Source of the DNA: Grifola frondosa | Lineage: Eukaryota; Basidiomycota; Agaricomycetes; Polyporales; Grifolaceae | Reading direction: 5' to 3' | Length of the DNA: 64,000 nt | Assembly (NCBI GenBank): GCA_001683735.1 | Contig: LUGG01000014.1 | Location: 744,001-808,000, forward strand | In this document: positions 58,218 to 64,000 of the stretch, one piece after another | How positions within the stretch are numbered: position 1 is the stretch's first letter | Layout: the number at the start of each line of letters is the position of its first letter | Translations under genes and position numbers: made by a program | The notes under the pieces: generated by a model | Databases searched by the model: none | The model's input: only the letters and a program-made list of their open reading frames with translations | What the model was told of the DNA's origin: nothing

Positions 58218-59949
58218 ATGGCTCGATCCTGGCGGTGTCACCTCTCTTTCATCCTTCTGGGCTCGCTATTCTCCTCAGCACTTGCTGCCAATACCTATGA
58301 AAACACCGCAATCGTACGAACAGTTGAGCTCGGCGGAGCGCTCGTGCACGTCACCACCACCTATGCGGTGAAGGCGTTGGAGGACGGCTCAAGCATATAC
58401 ACAATTGCTCTCGGAGAGCAAGAACATGGAAGGACGAGTTGGCTGGAAGCGAAAATCAAGGGACAGTCCACACCACTACCCTTGGAGGACTTCGGCTACC
58501 ATCCTGAGAGGTATGAAGTCGTATCTGTTGTGGTGACGATCGGGTTGAATAGAAATATGTTGGCAGTGGCGTGTATTTGTACACGGTAGAGCTTCCTGGT
58601 TCATTGAACGCGAATACATCTACGAACCTGGTGGTTGAGACTGTCCAAACACACGCAACATATCCTGGCCCGAAGAAGCGACGCAGAAGGACCCGCAGTC
58701 GTTCAAGTACGAGGCAGAGCTTCTTGTTCTGAGTCCATATAAGACTGCGGTCCAGCGAACAAAGATCAAGTGCGTATGCGTACATGCGACATCGGAGTGG
58801 CAACTGAAGTGCAGTATAGGTCTCCTTCGCCCGCGGTGCATTCGTATACCACCCCAGAGGGTCTGGATGATTTCACCACGGATTCTATTGTCACGAAATC
58901 CGGCGCGACAATCACTTATGGGCCATACTACAACATCCCTCCCTCGGCAACGACAAGCTTCGTCGACGAGAAGCAGCGGCACATCGCGGTACATTACGGC
59001 TACGACTATCCTGTGCTTGAAGTCACAAAATTGGAGCGGGCGGCCGAGATCAGTCACTGGGGTGCTAACCTGAATATTCAAGACAACATCCACCTCCACA
59101 ATGCTGGCCCAAAGTAAGCATTCTCTGCATAGCAGAGGCTGAGGTCATTTTACTAAGAAACCAAAAGACTTAAGGGCCATTTCTCCCGACTCGAGCATCA
59201 GTCGCAAAGCTACTTTGGCCGCGCCTCCCCTCAGATGCTCCCGGCGTTGGCTCTCCACCTACCTGCGGGCATCCACTCCGTTTAATATTACGACCTGATC
59301 GGGAACGTCTCGACTTCTCATCTCCGCACCGCACCCTCTGTCCCCAAGGGCTCCAACAGCAACCAGTACAGCCTCCTGGAGCTGCGCCGCGATATCCCTT
59401 GATGGGAGGGTGGAACTACAGTTTCACGCTTGGATGGGACTCGCCCTTGAGAGACTACGCTGGTTGGGACAAGACGAGCGGGAGGTACATTATTGGCGTA
59501 CCTCTCATGACAGTGATTCCTGGCACTGTAATCGATGACGCAGATATCAAGATTATATTACCGGAGGGTGCAACGTAGGCCTTCTTAACTTGCCGAGCAT
59601 TACTCCGTGGTTGACTTATTCCTTCATCAGCGACATTGAATACTTCCCGCCGTTCCCAGCCCTCGAAGAAGGAATCACGACACATGTCACCTACCTCGAC
59701 ACTTGGTCGGCCTGCAATCACACTGCGTTACAAGAACCTCACTGACAGACATTCTGGGACATCTACGTGAGTTCTTTCACGATGCATGTTGCACTAGTCG
59801 GCGCTAACATGTTTCGATCCCAGGTTGCTTACAAAGTGCCTCTGGCCGCTCATCTGAAGAAACCGTTTGCCGTCGCAACGGCATTCATAGCGCTTTTCGT
59901 GCTCGCGCTCGCGTCGAAGCGCATAGATATCCGCATCCAGAAAAAGTGA
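58218..59949 (+). CDS. OST1: Oligosaccharyltransferase subunit Ost1 / ribophorin I
   Basis: This is an ER type-I membrane subunit of the N-glycosylation complex. The start at 58218 gives a signal peptide (MARSWRCHLSFILLGSLFSS). Then NTAIVRTVELGGALVHVTTT, LYTVELPGSLNANTSTNLVV, PQSFKYEAELLVLSPYKTAV, ITYGPYYNIPPSATTSFVDE, RHIAVHYGYDYPVLEVTKLE, REISHWG-type ERAAEISHWGANLNIQDNIH, YYDLIGNVSTSHLR, PLMGGWNYSFTLGWDSPLRD and DIEYFPPFPALEEGITTHVT. Last is a single helix AVATAFIALFVLALASKRID ending RIQKK-TGA at 59949. Family order is complete. Defects: TAA at 59283-59285 in place of a Tyr codon before YYDLIGN, a missing C near 59387, and a missing base near 59702. An essential subunit is unlikely to be dead, so sequence error is the better explanation. 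Confidence 0.85.
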
Positions 59950-60029
59950 TGTACGAACTATTGTGCCAATGATGCAGATATTATTGCGACAAGTCGCTGA
60001 TGCAGCGCGTGCGATGTATAATCTGGGAT

Positions 60030-60708
60030 TTACCGTCTAATGCTACTAAAGCTATGGATCGTAAATGGCGTGCATCCCGGTGGTGGGGCAGAGCTGGCAA
60101 CAAATCTTCTCAGAGGGGCACCAAAAAGTATTATGAAAGACACTGACCATTGGAGAAACAAGAAAAGGCCCATCAGACCCGTCGTGTCTTGACAAGAGTA
60201 GAAAAGACCTTGATTCGTTTGTGACCCATGTTCATAGAACAGCATAGTCCCTTGCCACCGCCACTTCCCACCTGTAACTACATCCCGCGTCTTCCCTACC
60301 ATTAATTGCAGAGGCAACTGTGGAGAGCCGGTCGAGTTGTGGACGTTCATCGGCAGGATAGTGGAGTCATTATGATAGTGCCACAGTTGGTTCTGATGGA
60401 TATAGAAGAGGGGAGGCGACTTGTTGCGGTAGATGGTAGCGTTTCCAGGATAACCTAATGAAAGTTAAGTATCAACGAATCTCAGGATCGACTGGCCGCT
60501 TACCACGGGGCGCCTGGATAGAGACGTAGAAGGGGATATGAACATCATTCGGTGTCTTGGGGCCTAGTGCCTCCAGATATGACATGCCCGGCACAAGCGA
60601 GCCTATGTCGAACCATGAGGTGATTCCTTCAAAAGATGGGATTGCCGCCACGAAAGAGATGTATGCAATGCATGAAGCGGCGAGAACGATCACCGCAGTG
60701 CGAGGCAT
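60030..60708 (-). CDS. Small secreted protein, unknown family
   Basis: The start at 60708 encodes a signal peptide (MPRTAVIVLAASCIAYISFV) with a cleavage-like AAIP. The mature part reads SFEGITSWFDIGSLVPGMSY, LEALGPKTPNDVHIPFYVSI, QAPRG, then after an intron GYPGNATIYRNKSPPLFYIH, NQLWHYHNDSTILPMNVHNS and MVGKTRDVVTGGKWRWQGTM, and a tail with PPGCTPFTIHSF to the stop at 60030. Several N-glycosylation sites (NAT, NDS, NST) fit secretion. I do not recognise the family; the length (about 200 residues) is that of many uncharacterised basidiomycete secreted proteins. A second short intron near 60100-60150 is likely. It is convergent with Ost1, with 80 nt between stops. Confidence 0.65.
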
Positions 60709-61180
60709 TTGACAGAGGCTTGAGTATCACAGGAGGCACAGAGAAATGCCGTCATATTTATCCAACACCGGAGAATTTGCGCAATGAAGACGGAGTGGAA
60801 ACGCCGAAAACACGTCCCTCAAGTGACCGGGCAATCGCCAGAATCGCAGAAGCATCTCCGCTGAAGCATATCGTGCCGGCGGGATCAAGTGACGTTCCCA
60901 AAATCAGAAGGTTGGCTCATGGTTGGTGTGCAGCCGGTTTGCAGTTCTTCCGCGCATTCAACGGGAGTCCAAAGTGAGCAGAGGAGAAACCGAGGAGATG
61001 TTTCGGCGACGGTGGCGGTCACCTAATGTTTGGTCCAACCAAACAACACGTCTGTGGCAACGCGGAAGCAAACAGTGGCGTCTTTTGTGCCACAAGTCAC
61101 AGTTGAATTTGTATATATGTCTTTTCTACTCTACACCTCGCACCTCTAGTCTCGCTGTACATATCATTCATTGCATCATC

Positions 61181-62087
61181 ATGGACAAATTCGTCATCGT
61201 AACAAAGCCTTCGACCCTCCGCGCGCCGAAGAACGACGCGGGAAGCAGCGTTCGACATTCAGATACAACCCTTACAGCGTGAGCAAAGCAAACGAACAGA
61301 AATGTGAAGACTGGAAGGACAAGAAGCGAACCCAGAAGTATGCTTGTGATTTTCGTGATTTCCTTGGAGGCCAATCTTGCTACAGGACCCTTGCTCCGTT
61401 GCTCAAAGACGGTGCAAAACCCTCTGCGTCTGCGTTGACCAAACACTCCTCAATACTCTGTCGGACAAGTCCAACCCAATCACTCATTCGGACATCTACC
61501 AGCGCTCAGGTCTGTGTTGATTGAGTTCTCCTTTTAGATGTGAATCTCACTGTCCTCGTATGAATGTAGATCACATCTGCTCAGCAGCGACTGGACACCA
61601 GCGCTCTGAAGGTCGCATGAATCAGAAGATATACCTTGAGTCTCGGAGTAAGAAGCTTGCAGATCAACTACCGGAGAAGCCTTTTGGGACCAAGCAAATG
61701 TCCTACAGAATGTCCGCGTATATATCGACGGCTACTTGAGCAATACGACCGATATCGAGATGAAGCGGATCGTTACACTCGCTGGAGGTCAGGTCATGTA
61801 GGTCAAGTCTCGTTGGCTCCCTTTTTTCGATTTTTGACGTTGCCTTGATTGATCTTAGGCATACGGCTTCGGGTGCTACGCACATATTGACATCCCAACA
61901 ACTGAGTGCATCCAAGACCCACAAGCTCCTTACTTCCAAGTCCAAGAGAATTACACACGTCGTTAGACCAGAATGGATAATAGATAGCATTGCGGCAGGA
62001 AAGCGGTTGCCGGAGAGAGGGTACTCAGTCATTGTCAACAACATACGAAGAGTCTACGGACATGTTTGGAGCTGGGTCTTCTCGTGA
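61181..62087 (+). CDS. BRCT-domain protein
   Basis: The first exon reads MDKFVIVTKPSTLRAPKNDA and ends at a GTGAGC donor. Middle exons are uncertain (around 61381-61508 and 61572-61700, the latter giving SRSKKLADQLPEKPFGTKQ). The C-terminal part is a clear BRCT fold: NVRVYIDGYLSNTTDIEMKR followed by IVTLAGGQV, then after an intron HTASGATHILTSQQLSASKT and RITHVVRPEWIIDSIAAGKR ending with LPERGYSVI. VVRPEWI...GKRLP resembles the BRCT of Rev1-type proteins, but no polymerase domain lies in the remaining 2 kb, so I leave it as a BRCT protein with a probable role in DNA damage response. A one-base slip near 61710 separates TKQ from NVRVYID. Confidence 0.65.
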
Positions 62088-64000
62088 CAAACCGATCAAC
62101 TTGGACTGATGTGGCGAAACTACGAAAGGCTGCATTTTCTTGGTATACGCATAATGTACGACGTCTGTATGTGGGCAACATACAACTTGTGCATATTTTT
62201 GCAGTGTAAGTCTACTTTCTTCATAACGTCAGTATTCTACTCTCTTCATAATTTTAGTGTTGAAAACCTGGCGACGTTCCACGCTGCAGTAGCATGAGCC
62301 TGCCAAATAATATAATAATGTGATATAGCTAAGAGTCAAGTTTATTCAAAAAGTCCTTGTTTCGACTACGAAGAAAGGCCGTTTGTACCACTATCGGTGT
62401 AAAACGCGGCAAAGTACAAGTGAACTCTTACACTGGAGCAATAAACTCGCCAGACCAGGGTCGACCGGGGAGTAAGGAATGGAGTGGTAGCGCATGTCTG
62501 CTCGACATCGTTCTGGGACGACCCCGGCAAGTAGATGCGCAGGGGCAGTAAAGGACATGTGAAAACAGTCGACCCTCTGGCTCACGTCCTGGTCAAGCAA
62601 TTTTGAAGGCCAACTAGCCAGATCTCGGCCTCATTATCTGAATGAAATATTTCAGAAGAATATTCACGGGGAATGCAGCGGCCGGTACTCGCTGACAAAG
62701 GATTAGAACTCGCAGGCGGTCTGCAAATCCCTGGCTGTCTCAGAGTCGAATAGCTACGTTGTCGAAATTCATGATGGAGTCATCTGCGCGTCCACCACTG
62801 AACATTCCGAGCGTTTATACCGGGGGAACCAATTGCATCGTGGAAAAGAGACACGTCCATCTCTTGAACCACATTTGCCGCCATTGAAAAGTCCCACGGA
62901 TGGCGAATAATGAACAACAGGTGACATTATTAACCGTGTTCACATCATCGGGACATGTCACTCGATGGACTCGACGAAACAGTGCTCCTAATCAACAAGA
63001 ACAAAAAAAGATTAGCTTGCAGTCGTTCAAAGAACGTCCCGACAATTTACCACTGATTGCTTGGAATACGACAGCGATAGGAAATAAAATCGCACCAAGG
63101 ATTTTGAAAATCATTTCAAATAGATACTGAAGGTGCAGACTGTACCGCCTTACCATTTAGACTGCCATAGCTCACCTATTTTACAGACAAGTTCAAGGAA
63201 TAAACACTGTAAGGCCGAGAGATGGATAGTACAAAAGGTGTGGCCAATAACAGCGCAGAAATTAGAAAGCAAAGCAGATAGAAGTGAGCGCCCCACCATG
63301 TTTGACATGAACCCCGCACGCAGTTTTGAGTCATAACCTGCGACGTCGGGGATGCATTGCACCTACTTAGGAAAGGACAAAGGCTCCGACGATTCGGATT
63401 TCGGGCTGCGCAGTTACCGGCTGACAGGTGCTCGGGAGACAGGCAAGAGTTAAGTCTGTGGTAGAGCATCCAAAGATCTTATATCTCAACCAACGGACGC
63501 TCCTAGCCTGAAACAAGAGGCCCAGGCTGTTTTCAGACGGGAGTCTGACAGGTGAAAAAAAATAATAACGACCCACCTAGTAAGTTTCTGTCTTAACTGC
63601 TATCCCATGAAGTGGAGCTAGAAGCGCGGGGCAACTACAGGCCACAGAAACATGGAGGACGAGAAGAGAGGGGACGTTGATACAGCAGAACGAGCGGATG
63701 CACGAGCATACACTGAACAAGATATCGATGGTAAACTCCTTATGAGCTGGTTGCAAATAGACTATCGAAATAGCAGAGAGCGATCTCGCTTGGCGGCGGC
63801 GACCCATACCGTGGGTTTGGTATCATGCCCATTGTTCGGGGTGAAGAAACGAAAGATATCCGGCATGGCGTGTCGGTAATGAGTCGACGCCGATGCCAAG
63901 GTAGACACCAGCAGTTTCATTATCGTCGGTCCGAGTCGATGGAATCTCACGAAGTGTGAGAAGACCGGTTCATGCACAGCTTCCTGAATATTACAGGACC
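62088..64000. other. Right flank, no gene recognised
   Basis: Neither strand shows a conserved block in the last 1.9 kb. A 76-codon open frame at 63652-63879 (plus) is hydrophilic at its start but has no known motif. No transposon termini, tRNA boxes or repeats are evident. A gene could begin just beyond the window. Confidence 0.4.

Overview
The window looks like nuclear DNA of a filamentous basidiomycete, probably an agaricomycete. Every recognisable gene is eukaryotic. Introns are short (about 45-70 nt) and very frequent, with GT-AG borders, and several families are typical of mushroom-forming fungi: a short unspecific peroxygenase, a fungal GILT-like protein, a Kelch/membrane fusion, and reductive iron and copper genes. 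No rRNA, tRNA, CRISPR array or bacterial-type operon was found. Coding calls were made by splicing translated blocks by eye across GT-AG (and two GC-AG) introns, so gene spans include introns.

Layout. 0-8 kb: a ferric reductase with a broken frame, a respiratory supercomplex factor Rcf2 homologue, an unassigned 2.3 kb stretch and an AKTIP-like UBC-fold protein. 8-20 kb: a Vip1/Asp1 inositol pyrophosphate kinase divergent from a Ccc2-type copper ATPase, then a gamma-tubulin complex GCP3/Spc98 subunit. 20-31 kb: a large IQGAP and an MFS anion symporter. 31-38 kb: an unspecific peroxygenase, a WW/FF-domain transcription or splicing factor, and an ER-lumenal Hsp90 with signal peptide and RDEL tail. 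39-46 kb: a long disordered NPF-motif protein and a Kelch-repeat protein with a cytochrome b561-like membrane part. 46-51 kb: a gene-poor stretch that hides a small C2H2 zinc-finger gene, followed by a second zinc-finger gene. 53-62 kb: a compact housekeeping block with MIX23/Cid2, GILT, Yos1, mitochondrial uL22, Ost1, a secreted protein and a BRCT protein. 62-64 kb shows nothing recognisable.

Shared themes. Several products serve the secretory pathway: ER Hsp90, Ost1, Yos1, GILT and Ccc2 (copper loading in the Golgi). Ferric reductase and Ccc2 belong to the same iron/copper economy, although here they lie 9 kb apart and are not adjacent. Vip1, GCP3 and IQGAP all act on polarity, the cytoskeleton or cytokinesis in model fungi; their adjacency may be chance.

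Caution. Many genes, essential ones included, carry single-base frame breaks, often in homopolymers (C, G, A or T runs lacking one base). This looks more like consensus sequence error than gene death, so 'broken' calls should be read in that light. A TGG-to-TGA change in the GILT gene and a TAA in Ost1 are substitutions and do not fit the homopolymer pattern.
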